Positions 26,305-36,594 are shown, counted from the stretch's first letter. The stretch: DNA of 64,000 bases from Bacteroidota bacterium (GCA_003389385.1 QQVM01000003.1:95613-159612), one strand, 5' to 3'. The notes: generated by a model not told the origin, from the letters alone. Numbers and translations: made by a program.

Positions 26305-29300
26305 TTATTCTCCTAAAATTTCTTTTAGTGTTTCGTTGGCTTTGTCGACCGAAGGAATGTTTTGCATTACCAGCGAAAGCTTGTTCTTATCTTGTCTGAG
26401 CCGGCATTTCGCAGCATTCACCTGGACATATTTCAATAAGCGGGTAAATATTTCACTCTGATAAAATGGAGAGGTAGGGTTGCCCACGAAGTACCCAAAG
26501 AATCTTTTATTCTTCAGCATGATTTTTTCAAAGCCAAGCTTTTCTGCCAACCAGCGCAGCCGGATAGTATTCATCAATTCTTTCGCCTGAGGTGGAAGGT
26601 CTCCGAACCTGTCCTGCAATTTCGATTCAAACTCCAAAAGGTTTTTTTCATTTTCAAGATTATCCAGTTCCTTGTACAAGGCCAGCCTTTCAGTGACACT
26701 GTTTACATATTCGGCCGGAAGTAAAATCTCAAGATCAGTATCAATCTGGCAATCGTTCACGAATTTTCTTCCTGCCAGTTCTTCCTTGAAGAGTTCAGGA
26801 AATTCGTTTTCCTTCAGTTCATGAATAGCTTCGTCAAGAATCTTGTGATACATCTCAAAACCGATTTCGGAAATGAATCCGCTTTGCTCACCCCCAAGCA
26901 GATTACCTGCCCCACGAATATCCAGATCACGCATTGCCACATTAAACCCAGATCCTAAATCAGAAAACTCTTCTATCGCTCTCAACCTCTGCCTGGCTTC
27001 GGATGTAAGTACAGTAGCTGGGGGTGTGAGCAAATAACAGAATGCTTTCTTGTTGGTTCGTCCGACCCTTCCACGCATCTGGTGCAGGTCACTCAGTCCA
27101 AAGTTCTGCGCCTGGTTTATCAGAATAGTATTCGCGTTCGGTATATCAAGTCCGGATTCAATGATTGTAGTAGCCACCAGGATGTCATAATTTCCGTCTA
27201 TAAATTCCAGCAGGACTTCCTCTAATCTCTCTCCGTCCATTTGTCCGTGACCGATGCCGATCTTTGCTCCGGGAACCAGCTTCGCGATGAAATCCGCGAT
27301 TTCATGGATATCCTGAACACGGTTATGCACGAAAAACACCTGTCCCCCCCTGCTTAATTCGTATTCAATCGCAGACTGAATAACTTTCTCGTTGAACTGA
27401 TGTACTTCGGTATTGACCGGATAGCGGTTCGGGGGTGGCGTATTGATAATACTGAGGTCGCGTGCGCCCATTAGGGAGAACTGAAGCGTTCTAGGGATCG
27501 GTGTGGCCGTTAATGTAAGTGTGTCGACATTTACCCTCAGCGCTTTCAGTTTTTCTTTTGCAGCAACTCCGAACTTCTGCTCTTCATCCACTATCATCAG
27601 TCCGAGATCCTTGAATTTAATATCCTTCCCCAGAAGTCGATGCGTGCCAATGATGATGTCTATCTTTCCTTCTTCAAGTTGCTTCAAAGTATCCTTCTGC
27701 TTTGCAGTGCTTTTAAACCTGTTAATGTAATCAACCTTGCAGGGAAACTCTTTAAGGCGATCTTTGAATGTATTGTAATGCTGCAATGCAAGAATCGTCG
27801 TTGGCACCAGAACTGCCGCCTGTTTGCCATCGGTAACGGCCTTGAATGCAGCGCGAATGGCAATTTCCGTTTTTCCAAATCCCACATCACCACATATCAA
27901 TCTGTCCATCGGATACTGCTTCTCCATGTCAGCTTTAACATCTCTGGTAGATTTTTCCTGATCGGGTGTGTCTTCGTAGATGAAGCTCGCTTCAAGCTCA
28001 TTCTGCAAGTATGTATCTTTCGAAAACGCGAAACCTTTCGCAGACTTCCTTTTTGCATACAAGGCAATCAGGTCTTTTGCTATGTCCTTAACTTTCTTCT
28101 TTGTCTTCTGTTTGAGATTAGACCAAGTGTTTGATCCGAGCTTATGCAGTGCAGGTGCAGCGCCGTCCTTTCCGGTATATCGGGCGATGCGGTGCAGCGA
28201 GTGAATGCTTACATAGAGAATGTCATTATCCTTGTATACAAGGCGGATGGCTTCCTGTGGTTTGCCATCGACCTCAAGAATTTCGAGTCCTGCAAACCGT
28301 CCGATACCGTGATCAATGTGAGTTACAAAATCACCCGGCTTCAGGCTTGTCAGTTCACGCAAAGTGAGCGCTTCGGATCTGCTGTAGTTTTTCTTAAGGC
28401 GAAAACGGTGATATCGGTCAAATATCTGGTGATCAGTATAAAATGCGATCTTTAGCTCATGATCGATATAGCCCTCATGAAGTGCAAAATTCAGTGTGCT
28501 GAACTCAGGACCTCTGCCGGATGAATTCTTTTTAGCCAGATCTTCGAAGATTGCATATAAACGTTCCATTTGCCTGGCTGAATCCGACAGAATGACATTT
28601 TTAATTCCTTCTTCCTTATTTTTTCTGAGGTTAGAAAGCAGCAAATCAAAATTCTTATTGAATGAAGGCTGAGGACTTGTATCAAATTCAAAAACTACAG
28701 CGTCATCAAAAAATGAACTCATCCCAAATTCAGTCAGGTTCCTTGCTGAAAGTTTTGACAGAGTTTCAGAAGGCGAGTCATACGTCTGATTGATTGCTGT
28801 TGCACCAGTTTCATTCACGGCATCAACCTTTTGAATATTGCTTTCAAGGAAAGTCATCATTCCCCGCAAGTTTTTTATCCAAACCGGAGTGCTTGATGGA
28901 ATGAAATCAAAAATGGAGGAACGGCTCTCCCGGATCAGACCTGATTGAATGTTCGGCATGATGGTGACATGATTCATAGCCTGGACTGAAAGCTGGTTTT
29001 CCGGATCAAAAGTTCGTATACTTTCCACCTTATCTCCGAAAAATTCCACACGGTAAGGCAGTTCATTGGCAAAAGAAAAAATATCAACGATTCCACCGCG
29101 CACTGAGAATTCCCCTGCCTGTGCTACAAAATCCACATTCTCAAATTCATGGTGAAGTAAAAACTCCGTGATGAACTCAATACTCACACCCTCTCCCACT
29201 CTCATTTCAATGGTATTCTGCACCAGGTTTTGCCTGGTCACAACTTTCTCAGCAATGGCTTCAGGGTAGGATACTATTGCTGTACGGATATTTTTATTGA

Positions 29301-29637
29301 TCCTGCTTAATACTTCAGCACGAGCCAGGACTCCAGCCTTATCCTGCTCTTCTGTATGAAAAGACTTTCTGTATGAAGACGGGAAGAGAAAACACTGACT
29401 GTCACCGAAGATATTCTCCAGGTCGTTCAGAAAATAGCTGGCCTCTTCCCTGTCGTTCATAATAAACAACATGGAAGAATTGATTCCTAAATAAACGGCC
29501 CCAGCCACAACTGAGGCGGCTGATCCGCTCAAACCAATAAGCCGTGAATTATGTGGGTGTGGCTCAGATACTCTTGAGCTGAGGGAAATAAGTTTAGGCC
29601 GGGATGCATATAACCCCGGCAATTCTGATTTTTCCAT
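26305..29637 (-). CDS. mfd: Transcription-repair coupling factor Mfd
   Basis: A 1110-residue Mfd, which removes RNA polymerase stalled at DNA lesions and recruits UvrA. Domains in order: UvrB-like N-terminal module with a degenerate Walker A (GLSGSAASVVA, near residue 35), RNA-polymerase-interacting CarD-like domain (LKPGDFVTHIDHGIGRF, about 430-500), RecG-like translocase with Walker A GDVGFGKTEIAIR (about 585-597), DEEQ box (IVDEEQKFGV, about 684), TATPIPRTLQFSL, QMRGRVGR motif VI, and a C-terminal TRCF domain. It is cytoplasmic. The gene converges with the NodB-fold lipoprotein gene with only 5 bases between stops and no terminator there. Confidence 0.97.
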   Translation of the reverse strand: MEKSELPGLYASRPKLISLSSRVSEPHPHNSRLIGLSGSAASVVAGAVYLGINSSMLFIMNDREEASYFLNDLENIFGDSQCFLFPSSYRKSFHTEEQDKAGVLARAEVLSRINKNIRTAIVSYPEAIAEKVVTRQNLVQNTIEMRVGEGVSIEFITEFLLHHEFENVDFVAQAGEFSVRGGIVDIFSFANELPYRVEFFGDKVESIRTFDPENQLSVQAMNHVTIMPNIQSGLIRESRSSIFDFIPSSTPVWIKNLRGMMTFLESNIQKVDAVNETGATAINQTYDSPSETLSKLSARNLTEFGMSSFFDDAVVFEFDTSPQPSFNKNFDLLLSNLRKNKEEGIKNVILSDSARQMERLYAIFEDLAKKNSSGRGPEFSTLNFALHEGYIDHELKIAFYTDHQIFDRYHRFRLKKNYSRSEALTLRELTSLKPGDFVTHIDHGIGRFAGLEILEVDGKPQEAIRLVYKDNDILYVSIHSLHRIARYTGKDGAAPALHKLGSNTWSNLKQKTKKKVKDIAKDLIALYAKRKSAKGFAFSKDTYLQNELEASFIYEDTPDQEKSTRDVKADMEKQYPMDRLICGDVGFGKTEIAIRAAFKAVTDGKQAAVLVPTTILALQHYNTFKDRLKEFPCKVDYINRFKSTAKQKDTLKQLEEGKIDIIIGTHRLLGKDIKFKDLGLMIVDEEQKFGVAAKEKLKALRVNVDTLTLTATPIPRTLQFSLMGARDLSIINTPPPNRYPVNTEVHQFNEKVIQSAIEYELSRGGQVFFVHNRVQDIHEIADFIAKLVPGAKIGIGHGQMDGERLEEVLLEFIDGNYDILVATTIIESGLDIPNANTILINQAQNFGLSDLHQMRGRVGRTNKKAFCYLLTPPATVLTSEARQRLRAIEEFSDLGSGFNVAMRDLDIRGAGNLLGGEQSGFISEIGFEMYHKILDEAIHELKENEFPELFKEELAGRKFVNDCQIDTDLEILLPAEYVNSVTERLALYKELDNLENEKNLLEFESKLQDRFGDLPPQAKELMNTIRLRWLAEKLGFEKIMLKNKRFFGYFVGNPTSPFYQSEIFTRLLKYVQVNAAKCRLRQDKNKLSLVMQNIPSVDKANETLKEILGE

Positions 29638-29749
29638 GATATTGGGTCTAGCCCGAATGCAAAAATCGTAAGAAAGAATCAGAATGAAAAAAATATACTA
29701 CATTTTGACCTCAAGTACAGAAAAAGAAATATTGAAAAACTAAGTCTCT

Positions 29750-30610
29750 ATGAAAAGGAGGAAAACTTTTACGTATGTCTTTTTTTCTATGCTGACTTTT
29801 TATTCCGTTCAGGTGAAATCTCAACCTTACCTTGACCTGGCGCAAGTACAGCTTATAAGAAGTTCATCAGGATCTGGCGCCAGCAACAATAGCACTCCGC
29901 GAATCTGGCTCCTGGGTTCCGAGCTGAATATACCATTAAAATCATCGAATGGAATATTTCTTTTAAGTCCTTCCGTAACTTATCAGCAGATTGATTTTTC
30001 GGAAAAGATTGAATCGACAGATATCAGATCAATAGCATTCCCTATTACATATGCACATGAATGGAATGAAGAGTGGAAGAGTTCTTTTACTTTCATTGGC
30101 AGAATCAATGAATCTGTGAACGTACCCGCAGAAGGAGGAAAATTTCAACATGGTTATGCCCTGCTAAATACTTACAAAAAGAAAGAAGCCCTGAAGTTCA
30201 GATTCGGCATTTATTTTAACAATGAGTTCTTCGGGCCATTCATACTTCCTCTTGCCGGGATTGACTACAAAATAAATGAAAAGCTACAGCTATTCGGCAC
30301 TCTGCCGGGCAGCATGAATCTTGAAAAAACAATCGGCAAAAAAACGCATGCAGGATTTTCATTCCGTTCATTCACCAGCAGTTACCGGCTTCCCTCAGAC
30401 TCACTGCTCAGGATATATGATAATCACATTCGCATCTTTTTTAATTACACGGTCGCTGCAAATCATATATTAATTGCCGAAGCAGGACACAGCCTGTTCA
30501 GGAATTACCGTTTAGGACTAAGAGCGGACGGAAAAACAAGATACACGCAAGTGGATTCTAATGACGGAATTATTTTCCGTATTGCATATGCCTACAGGCT
30601 GAGACTTTGA
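29750..30610 (+). CDS. Outer-membrane beta-barrel-like protein (DUF6268-like), unknown function
   Basis: A 286-residue exported protein with a Sec signal peptide (MKRRKTFTYVFFSMLTFYSVQVKSQ, cleaved near residue 24). The mature part is rich in alternating hydrophobic/polar strands with aromatic ends, for example SSFTFIGRINESVNVP, KFRFGIYFNNEFFGPF, HIRIFFNYTVAANHILIAE, and it ends in a strand AYRLRL. This fits a small outer-membrane barrel; the sequence resembles the DUF6268 group, though I cannot confirm the family. No conserved catalytic motif is visible. It stands alone: divergent from mfd and convergent with fbp, with only 7 bases between the stops. Confidence 0.78.
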   Translation: MKRRKTFTYVFFSMLTFYSVQVKSQPYLDLAQVQLIRSSSGSGASNNSTPRIWLLGSELNIPLKSSNGIFLLSPSVTYQQIDFSEKIESTDIRSIAFPITYAHEWNEEWKSSFTFIGRINESVNVPAEGGKFQHGYALLNTYKKKEALKFRFGIYFNNEFFGPFILPLAGIDYKINEKLQLFGTLPGSMNLEKTIGKKTHAGFSFRSFTSSYRLPSDSLLRIYDNHIRIFFNYTVAANHILIAEAGHSLFRNYRLGLRADGKTRYTQVDSNDGIIFRIAYAYRLRL

Positions 30611-30617
30611 TTGCACA

Positions 30618-31637
30618 TCAGGAGGCTTCCACAGAGGAATACCGCATCATGTATTCTTCCGCAACAGTCACCATGTCTGCTGAGCCTATAAACAAAGGGG
30701 TGCGTTGGTGCAAAGAGGAAGGCTGTACATCGAGGATTCTTCTGAAACCGTCGGAAGCTTTTCCTCCGGCCTGTTCGATGATGAAGGCGAGCGGATTGCA
30801 TTCGTACAGCAATCGCAATTTACCTTTAGGAGATTTCAATGTTGAAGGATAAACAAAAATGCCTCCCTTAAGAAGATTCCTGTGAAAATCAGCTACGAGT
30901 GAGCCAATGTAACGAGATGAATAAGGTCTTGAACTGGCACTGTCCTCAACCTGGCAGTATTTGATAAACTGCTTCACTCCGTCAGGAAAGTGTACGTAGT
31001 TTCCTTCGTTGATGGAATATATTTTTCCCGACTTGGGACACTTCATGTTAGGATGAGATAGACAGAATTCTCCGATGCTGGGATCAAGGGTGAATCCATT
31101 CACACCTTTTCCAGTTGTATAAACCAGCATAGTGCTTGATCCGTAAATAATATAACCGGCTGCAACCTGCTCGGTTCCTCTCTGGAGGTAGTCCTTCTCT
31201 TCCACCGTTCCTCCAAATGAAGTTCTGCGGTATATTGAAAATATAGTTCCGATGGCCACATTCACATCAATATTTGATGAACCATCCAGTGGATCCACAC
31301 AGACAATGTATTTAGCATTCTTGGATACTGCTGTATCGATCTGCACAAGCTCTTCATTCTCTTCCGAAGCAACTGCACAAGTTTCTCCTCCGGCGCTGAG
31401 TGCGGCAATGAACTGCTCATTTGCGTATACATCAAGCTTCTTAACTGTTTCGCCCTGAATATTGATGCTGCCGTGCTCTCCCAGAATATCGACCAGTCCG
31501 GCTTTATTCACCTCCCGGTTTACAATTTTAGCGGCAATTCCGATATCGCGAAGAAGCCTGCTGAGCTCACCTTTCGCATAAGGAAAATCCGACTGCCTTT
31601 CAATAATAAACTGTCCGAGTGTAGTTACTTTGTTCAT
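30618..31637 (-). CDS. fbp: Class I fructose-1,6-bisphosphatase
   Basis: A 339-residue FBPase that hydrolyses fructose-1,6-bisphosphate to fructose-6-phosphate, the committed step of gluconeogenesis. The metal and phosphate site [19 protein letters not shown] (about 114-132) is a family hallmark. The C-terminal substrate block [21 protein letters not shown] and the KYIGSL-like stretch [17 protein letters not shown] are also present. It is cytoplasmic and Mg2+ dependent. With gpmI and pyruvate carboxylase in the same window, it fits a cell able to make sugars from C3 acids. Confidence 0.97.
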   Translation of the reverse strand: MNKVTTLGQFIIERQSDFPYAKGELSRLLRDIGIAAKIVNREVNKAGLVDILGEHGSINIQGETVKKLDVYANEQFIAALSAGGETCAVASEENEELVQIDTAVSKNAKYIVCVDPLDGSSNIDVNVAIGTIFSIYRRTSFGGTVEEKDYLQRGTEQVAAGYIIYGSSTMLVYTTGKGVNGFTLDPSIGEFCLSHPNMKCPKSGKIYSINEGNYVHFPDGVKQFIKYCQVEDSASSRPYSSRYIGSLVADFHRNLLKGGIFVYPSTLKSPKGKLRLLYECNPLAFIIEQAGGKASDGFRRILDVQPSSLHQRTPLFIGSADMVTVAEEYMMRYSSVEAS

Positions 31638-31660
31638 CCTGTCAGGAATAAAATATGTCG

Positions 31661-31668
31661 CAAATCTA
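31661..31668 (-). promoter_or_regulatory. Possible -7 element for fbp
   Basis: Minus strand reads TAGATTTG, an exact TAnnTTTG match 23 bases before the fbp start. No TTG is found 19-21 bases upstream, so the -33 part is weak or missing. Confidence 0.4.
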
Positions 31669-31792
31669 CAAAATGATTGAATAAATGATTTTCCTCGATG
31701 CGTATATTATCATGGCAAACCGTGGAATACAGGTAAATTAAATGATTTATCTTCGCATACCTGATTTTTTCGTAATCTTCTGAAATTCCGAT

Positions 31793-33025
31793 ATGAAGAA
31801 AAGCACCACATTCCCAAAAGAAAAGATTGAAATCCTGCTTCTGGAGGGAGTTCATCCTGCCGCACTGAAGCTGTTCAAAGAAAATGGCTACTCCAACATT
31901 GAAGTAGTACAGGGGGCAGCCGACAGAAAATCTCTTAAAGAAAAAATTAAAAATGTGCATTTACTTGGAATCCGCTCTAAAACCCAAGTGGACGATGAAA
32001 TAATTTCACATGGCAAACGACTGCTTGGTATCGGAGCATTCTGCATTGGCACCAATCAGATTGACATGGATTCGGCGGTGAATCATGGGGTTGCAGTCTT
32101 CAACTCTCCCTTTTCTAACACCCGTTCTGTTGCGGAGCTGGTGATCGCGCATTGCATCAATCTCATGAGAAGGCTTTTTGAAAAAAGCGAGGCAGCACAC
32201 AAGGGACAATGGCTGAAAGACAGTTCAAACAGTTATGAGGTGCGGGGAAAAACTTTGGGTATCATTGGCTATGGCCATATCGGTTCACAGGTTTCCATTC
32301 TGGCTGAAAATCTCGGCATGAAGGTGATCTTCTTTGACATAGAGCCCAAGCTTCCTCTGGGGAATGCGACGGCGGTGAAAACTTTAGATGACCTCCTGCG
32401 CAAATCTGATATCGTCACACTCCACGTTCCCGGATCTGGCGGAACAAAAAATCTTCTAAACGAGAGTCGTATTGCTAAGATGAAAAGCGGAGCGCACCTG
32501 ATAAATCTAAGTCGTGGCGATGTGGTTGATCTGAATGCTGTGAGAAAAGCTCTGGAAAAAAAGCAGCTCGCAGGATTCGCCTGTGACGTATTTCCGGTTG
32601 AACCTACAAACAACCAGGAGCAATTTCAGTCACCGGTACAAGGATTGTCGAATGTAATTTTAACACCTCACATTGGAGGTTCCACTGTGGAAGCGCAGGA
32701 AAACATCGGCGTGGATGTAGCGGGGAAACTGATTTCTTTTCTTGAAACCGGGTCTTCCACGGGCTCTCTTTCCGTACCTGCTCTCAGTCTCCCTGTGCAA
32801 GCAGACGCACATCGTCTTTTGCATATTCACGCAAATGTTCCTGGTGTACTTGGAGAAATCAACAGCGCGCTTTCCAAACTGAATGTAAACATACTCGGAC
32901 AGTACCTTAAAACGAATAATCAGATTGGATACGTAGTGCTTGATGTTGACAAAAAAACTTCTGCACGAGCGATGGATGAACTGAAGAAGGTAAAAAACAC
33001 AATTCGTGTAAGAGAACTTTATTAA
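31793..33025 (+). CDS. serA: D-3-phosphoglycerate dehydrogenase
   Basis: A 410-residue SerA that oxidises 3-phosphoglycerate to 3-phosphohydroxypyruvate in serine synthesis. Visible are the substrate-domain start (ILLLEGVHPAALKLFKENGY), NAD-binding motif GIIGYGHIGSQV near 157-168, catalytic Arg in INLSRGDVVDL (about 237), catalytic His in LTPHIGGSTVEAQENI (about 292) and a C-terminal ACT domain (about 340-410, HIHANVPGVLGEINSALSK), which allows serine feedback control. The length matches the E. coli type. It heads a tight three-gene run with a GNAT enzyme and aspartate kinase, with 10-base gaps. Confidence 0.96.
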   Translation: MKKSTTFPKEKIEILLLEGVHPAALKLFKENGYSNIEVVQGAADRKSLKEKIKNVHLLGIRSKTQVDDEIISHGKRLLGIGAFCIGTNQIDMDSAVNHGVAVFNSPFSNTRSVAELVIAHCINLMRRLFEKSEAAHKGQWLKDSSNSYEVRGKTLGIIGYGHIGSQVSILAENLGMKVIFFDIEPKLPLGNATAVKTLDDLLRKSDIVTLHVPGSGGTKNLLNESRIAKMKSGAHLINLSRGDVVDLNAVRKALEKKQLAGFACDVFPVEPTNNQEQFQSPVQGLSNVILTPHIGGSTVEAQENIGVDVAGKLISFLETGSSTGSLSVPALSLPVQADAHRLLHIHANVPGVLGEINSALSKLNVNILGQYLKTNNQIGYVVLDVDKKTSARAMDELKKVKNTIRVRELY

Positions 33026-33035
33026 TTGCATTGAA

Positions 33036-33527
33036 ATGAATGTGATTATCAGAAAAGGAAAAAAAGAAGATATTCCTCAGGTAATCGCCCTGATTCAAGA
33101 ACTGGCGGAATTTGAAAAAGCACCTGAACAAGTCAGCAACACAGCAGAAGAACTTGCGAAAGAAGGCTTCGGGCCTAATCCATCATACAGGCTTCTTGTC
33201 GCAGAACATGAAGAGATAATTGTCGGCATGGCGATTTACTTTGTGAAATACTCAACTTGGAAAGGTCGAGGTCTGTTTCTGGATGATCTGATTGTTACGG
33301 AAAAAATGAGAAGCAAAGGAATCGGACGGATGCTTTTGAACGCTTTTCTTGAAGTAGCAGGGAATGAAGGCGCAAAGCAGGTTCACTGGCAGGTTCTTGA
33401 CTGGAATACACCGGCAATAAATTTTTACAGAAACATCGGCTCGAAAATCGATCATGAGTGGCTCGACTGTAAAATGAGTCCGGATGAAATAGAAGCATAT
33501 CTGAAAAAATCTGCATCATCACATTAA
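33036..33527 (+). CDS. GNAT family N-acetyltransferase (diamine/SSAT-like)
   Basis: A 163-residue single-domain GNAT enzyme that transfers acetyl from acetyl-CoA to an amine. The acetyl-CoA pyrophosphate loop is RSKGIGRMLLNAF (about 91-103, pattern R-x-x-G-x-G). The stretches FEKAPEQVSNTAEEL, LFLDDLIVTEKMRSKGIG and QVLDWNTPAINFYRNIGS resemble spermidine/spermine and thialysine acetyltransferases (SSAT type). The substrate is therefore likely a diamine or lysine analogue, but this is inference. It lies between serA and lysC with 10-base gaps on both sides, so it is probably translated from the same mRNA. Confidence 0.88.
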   Translation: MNVIIRKGKKEDIPQVIALIQELAEFEKAPEQVSNTAEELAKEGFGPNPSYRLLVAEHEEIIVGMAIYFVKYSTWKGRGLFLDDLIVTEKMRSKGIGRMLLNAFLEVAGNEGAKQVHWQVLDWNTPAINFYRNIGSKIDHEWLDCKMSPDEIEAYLKKSASSH

Positions 33528-33537
33528 CTCTAAATAC

Positions 33538-34812
33538 ATGTACGTTTTCAAATTTGGCGGGGCATCGGTAAAAGATGCCGAAGCAGTAAAGAATGTAGCA
33601 GGAATCCTGAGCGGATTCCGGAAAGACCAGCTGGTAATTGTGATTTCTGCAATGGGTAAAACAACAAACGCCCTGGAGAAAGTGGTCAACGCATATATGG
33701 AACAGCATCCTTCTGTTGACGAAAACCTGAAAGAGGTAAAAGAATTTCACTTCAAGATAATGAAAGAGCTCGGATTTTCAGAGACAGATCCTGTATGGGC
33801 AGAAGTGAACAATTCATTCGTGGAAATTGAATGGGTGCTTGAAGAAAAACCGCAAAGGGAATATAATTTTTGCTACGACCAGATTGTGAGTCAGGGCGAA
33901 ATGCTTTCAACAAAGATTATCAGCGCCTATTTGAATTCCATCGGAGTAAAAAATAAATTTCTGGATGTGAGAGATGTGCTTCAGACGGATGATACTTTCC
34001 GCGAGGCAAGAATTAACTGGGAGCTTTCAGAACGTCTGATATGCCAGAAAGTGAATGAAATCTTAAGAAGTGACAACTTCATCATCACACAGGGATTCAT
34101 TGGCATCACTTCAGAAAACTACACCACCACTCTCGGTCGGGAAGGGTCCGATTACACGGCTGCTATTTTTTCCTACTGCCTGAACGCTAAGGAAATGATG
34201 GTATGGAAGGATGTTCCCGGTGTGATGAGCGCAGACCCTAAGTTTTCAGATGAAGCTGTGAAGCTTGATCAAATCAGCTATCATGACGCGATTGAACTGA
34301 CTTATTACGGTGCTACAGTTATTCACCCGAAAACGATCAAGCCACTGGAGAATAAAAATATTCCGCTCAGGGTGCGTTCATTCAAAGCTCCGCAGGAAAA
34401 GGGCACAAGCATCGGAAATTATTCGGCTACAAAGCCGCTTGTACCGTGTTTTATCTTTAAATCCAACCAAATCCTGCTATCAATTTCTGCCCCGGATTTT
34501 TCATTCATTGCGGAAGACAACCTGTGCAGGCTTTTTGGAGTTTTTGCCGATAAAAAAATTAAGGTAAACCTCATGCAGAATTCAGCGATCAGTTTTTCAG
34601 TCTGTCTTGATAATGACCCATTCAAATTGCCCGGACTCATTGCCGAATTGAAAAAGGAATTCACAGTCTTGTACAACGACAACCTGCGACTGATTACAGT
34701 GAGGCATTATTACCCGTCGACAATTGACCAACTGATGAAAGGAAAGGACATTCTTGTGGAACAGAGAAGCCGTCAGACTGCCCAACTCGTAATGAGAGAA
34801 AATGCCGCTTGA
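33538..34812 (+). CDS. lysC: Aspartate kinase (monofunctional)
   Basis: A 424-residue aspartokinase that phosphorylates aspartate, the first step toward lysine, threonine and methionine. Seen: N-terminal kinase signature VFKFGGASVKDA, the TTLGREGSDYTAA motif, the MVWKDVPGVMSADPKF block and a short C-terminal regulatory region with ACT-like strands (LLSISAPDFSFIAEDNLCRLF, KIKVNLMQNSAISFSVCLD). There is no homoserine dehydrogenase domain, so it is the short monofunctional form. It converges with the hydroxyacid dehydrogenase gene with only 3 bases between the stops. The same window carries metH, which uses homocysteine derived from this pathway. Confidence 0.94.
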   Translation: MYVFKFGGASVKDAEAVKNVAGILSGFRKDQLVIVISAMGKTTNALEKVVNAYMEQHPSVDENLKEVKEFHFKIMKELGFSETDPVWAEVNNSFVEIEWVLEEKPQREYNFCYDQIVSQGEMLSTKIISAYLNSIGVKNKFLDVRDVLQTDDTFREARINWELSERLICQKVNEILRSDNFIITQGFIGITSENYTTTLGREGSDYTAAIFSYCLNAKEMMVWKDVPGVMSADPKFSDEAVKLDQISYHDAIELTYYGATVIHPKTIKPLENKNIPLRVRSFKAPQEKGTSIGNYSATKPLVPCFIFKSNQILLSISAPDFSFIAEDNLCRLFGVFADKKIKVNLMQNSAISFSVCLDNDPFKLPGLIAELKKEFTVLYNDNLRLITVRHYYPSTIDQLMKGKDILVEQRSRQTAQLVMRENAA

Positions 34813-34815
34813 AGT

Positions 34816-35766
34816 TCACTGAAAAAACCTGAGAATTTTATCCGCCAGAATTTGCGCGTTTTTTCTTGATGACTGGTGCGACCATCCTGCGATGTGCGGA
34901 GTAAGTATGACATTAGGCGCTGAAACCAGATATTGCCAGTCGGGATTTTTCTGCAATGATTCATTATCAAGACTAAACTTTTCAAAGGAACTGTCCTCAT
35001 ACTCGAAAACATCCAGCGCGGCACCGGCCACTCTTCCCGTTTTCAATGCTCTGACAAGATCATTGGTACGTACGCATCGCCCCCTTGCTGTATTGATGAA
35101 CCAAAGTTTCTTCTTGAACTTTTCAAGAAATGAAGCATTGATCATGAATTCCGTTTCTGCTGTGAGCGGTGTGTGCAGCGAAAGCACTTCACATTCATTT
35201 TGTATTGTCTGTAAATCGGTCTCTATCACATTCGTGCTTCCAAATCCTGACTTATACTTATCGTAAACCAGAATCCTGCAACCTATTCCTGAAAGTTTGC
35301 CGGCAAAGGCTGAACCCATATTACCGTATCCGATGATTCCAACACTCAAAGATCCCAGCTCGGTTCCTCTGTTTTCTTCCCGGATCCATTTACCGGCTCT
35401 AACTTCCCGGTCGGCTTTGCTTAAATTGTTGAGTAATGAAAGCAGACATCCTAGTGCGTGCTCAGCCACTGCATCCATATTTCCCTCCGGAGAATTGATG
35501 CATGCGATATTTTTACTTTGCGCATAATCCGTGTCAATGCTTTCCATGCCGGCACCCGAACGGGCGATGAATTTCAGGCTTGAACCGGCATCAATGAATT
35601 CTTTGTCCAGAGCGATTCGGCTTCTGATCACCAGTCCCTGGTAATCCTTGATTCTTTCAAGAATCTGCCTGCGATCCAGATTGTATCCTTCCACTACTTC
35701 ATGACCGGCATTCTCTAAAAATGTCTTCAGTATCTCGTGTGGTTTATCTATGAAAAGTATCTTCAT
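34816..35766 (-). CDS. NAD-dependent D-2-hydroxyacid dehydrogenase
   Basis: A 316-residue member of the D-isomer 2-hydroxyacid dehydrogenase family, without the ACT domain of SerA. The NAD motif is GIIGYGNMGSAFAGKL (about 144-159). The catalytic Arg is in FINTARGRCVRTNDL (about 225) and the catalytic His in LTPHIAGWSHQSSRK (about 290). The true substrate is not certain; the substrate domain (RSRIALDKEFIDAGSSLKFIARSGAGMESID) resembles phosphoglycerate dehydrogenases and hydroxypyruvate reductases. It is the last gene of the minus-strand run that begins at serS, 27 bases after rsmA. Its start is well defined, with no alternative start upstream. Confidence 0.9.
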   Translation of the reverse strand: MKILFIDKPHEILKTFLENAGHEVVEGYNLDRRQILERIKDYQGLVIRSRIALDKEFIDAGSSLKFIARSGAGMESIDTDYAQSKNIACINSPEGNMDAVAEHALGCLLSLLNNLSKADREVRAGKWIREENRGTELGSLSVGIIGYGNMGSAFAGKLSGIGCRILVYDKYKSGFGSTNVIETDLQTIQNECEVLSLHTPLTAETEFMINASFLEKFKKKLWFINTARGRCVRTNDLVRALKTGRVAGAALDVFEYEDSSFEKFSLDNESLQKNPDWQYLVSAPNVILTPHIAGWSHQSSRKNAQILADKILRFFQ

Positions 35767-35793
35767 GAATTAAAGATATAACAATTGTCAGAA

Positions 35794-36573
35794 TCAGGGA
35801 ACCAAATTAGTCAGCTCAACATACTGTTTCCAGGAAAGGTTCTCTGCTCTCAAACTCATGTAAGGAAGTTGTTCAATCATCTCCTTATCAAGCATTACAG
35901 CCAGTGCATTTCTTAGCATCTTTCTTCTTTGCCCGAATGCCGCTTTGACAAGCTTTCTGAATTTTTTCTCATCACATCCAAGTTCAAATCCTTCCTTCCG
36001 TCTGCAATGAATCACTGCGGATTTCACTTTGGGAGGAGGATCGAAATCATTTTGATCCAGTGTCATCACAAGTTTTACTTCGTAAAAGGCTTGCATAAAG
36101 ACACTGAGTATGCCATACTCCCTGCCACCGGGTGAACCGGCAATTCGCTCGGCGACTTCTTTTTGGAACATGCCGACCAGCTCAGGAATTTTATCCCTCC
36201 AATCAAGAACTCTGAAAAGTATCTGTGAGCTTATATTGTAAGGAAAATTACCAATGACCGCGAAAGATCCCGGGATAACTCCTTCAGGGTTGAACTGAAG
36301 GAAATCGCCATCAATGATTCTGCCGAAATCCAGGGGATATTTGTTTTTAAGAAAAGCCACAGACTCTTTATCCAGCTCTATCATAAAGGTTCTGAAATCA
36401 TTTCTGGCCAGTAGAAAATCACTCAGAATTCCCATGCCGGGACCGATTTCCAGAACATTATCATAAGCACCCTGAGGAGAGAGATGAGAAACTATTGTTT
36501 CGGCTTTCCGTGGATCTTTCAGAAAATGCTGACCCAGGTGCTTTTTTGCTCTTACCTTGTTGTCGTTCTTCAC
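35794..36573 (-). CDS. rsmA: 16S rRNA dimethyladenosine transferase
   Basis: A 259-residue RsmA/KsgA that dimethylates two adjacent adenines near the 3' end of 16S rRNA using SAM, a late step of small-subunit assembly. The N terminus KKHLGQHFLKDP is the family start. SAM motif I is VLEIGPGMGILSDFLL (about 40-55), the catalytic NxPY motif is GNFPYNISSQI (about 108-118), and the C-terminal block FGQRRKMLRNAL is present. It is part of the serS-TPR-DUF4286-DUF1571-rsmA run, with a 21-base gap to the gene before it. Confidence 0.97.
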   Translation of the reverse strand: MKNDNKVRAKKHLGQHFLKDPRKAETIVSHLSPQGAYDNVLEIGPGMGILSDFLLARNDFRTFMIELDKESVAFLKNKYPLDFGRIIDGDFLQFNPEGVIPGSFAVIGNFPYNISSQILFRVLDWRDKIPELVGMFQKEVAERIAGSPGGREYGILSVFMQAFYEVKLVMTLDQNDFDPPPKVKSAVIHCRRKEGFELGCDEKKFRKLVKAAFGQRRKMLRNALAVMLDKEMIEQLPYMSLRAENLSWKQYVELTNLVP

Positions 36574-36594
36574 TTCGTGAAATTAATCAGAAAT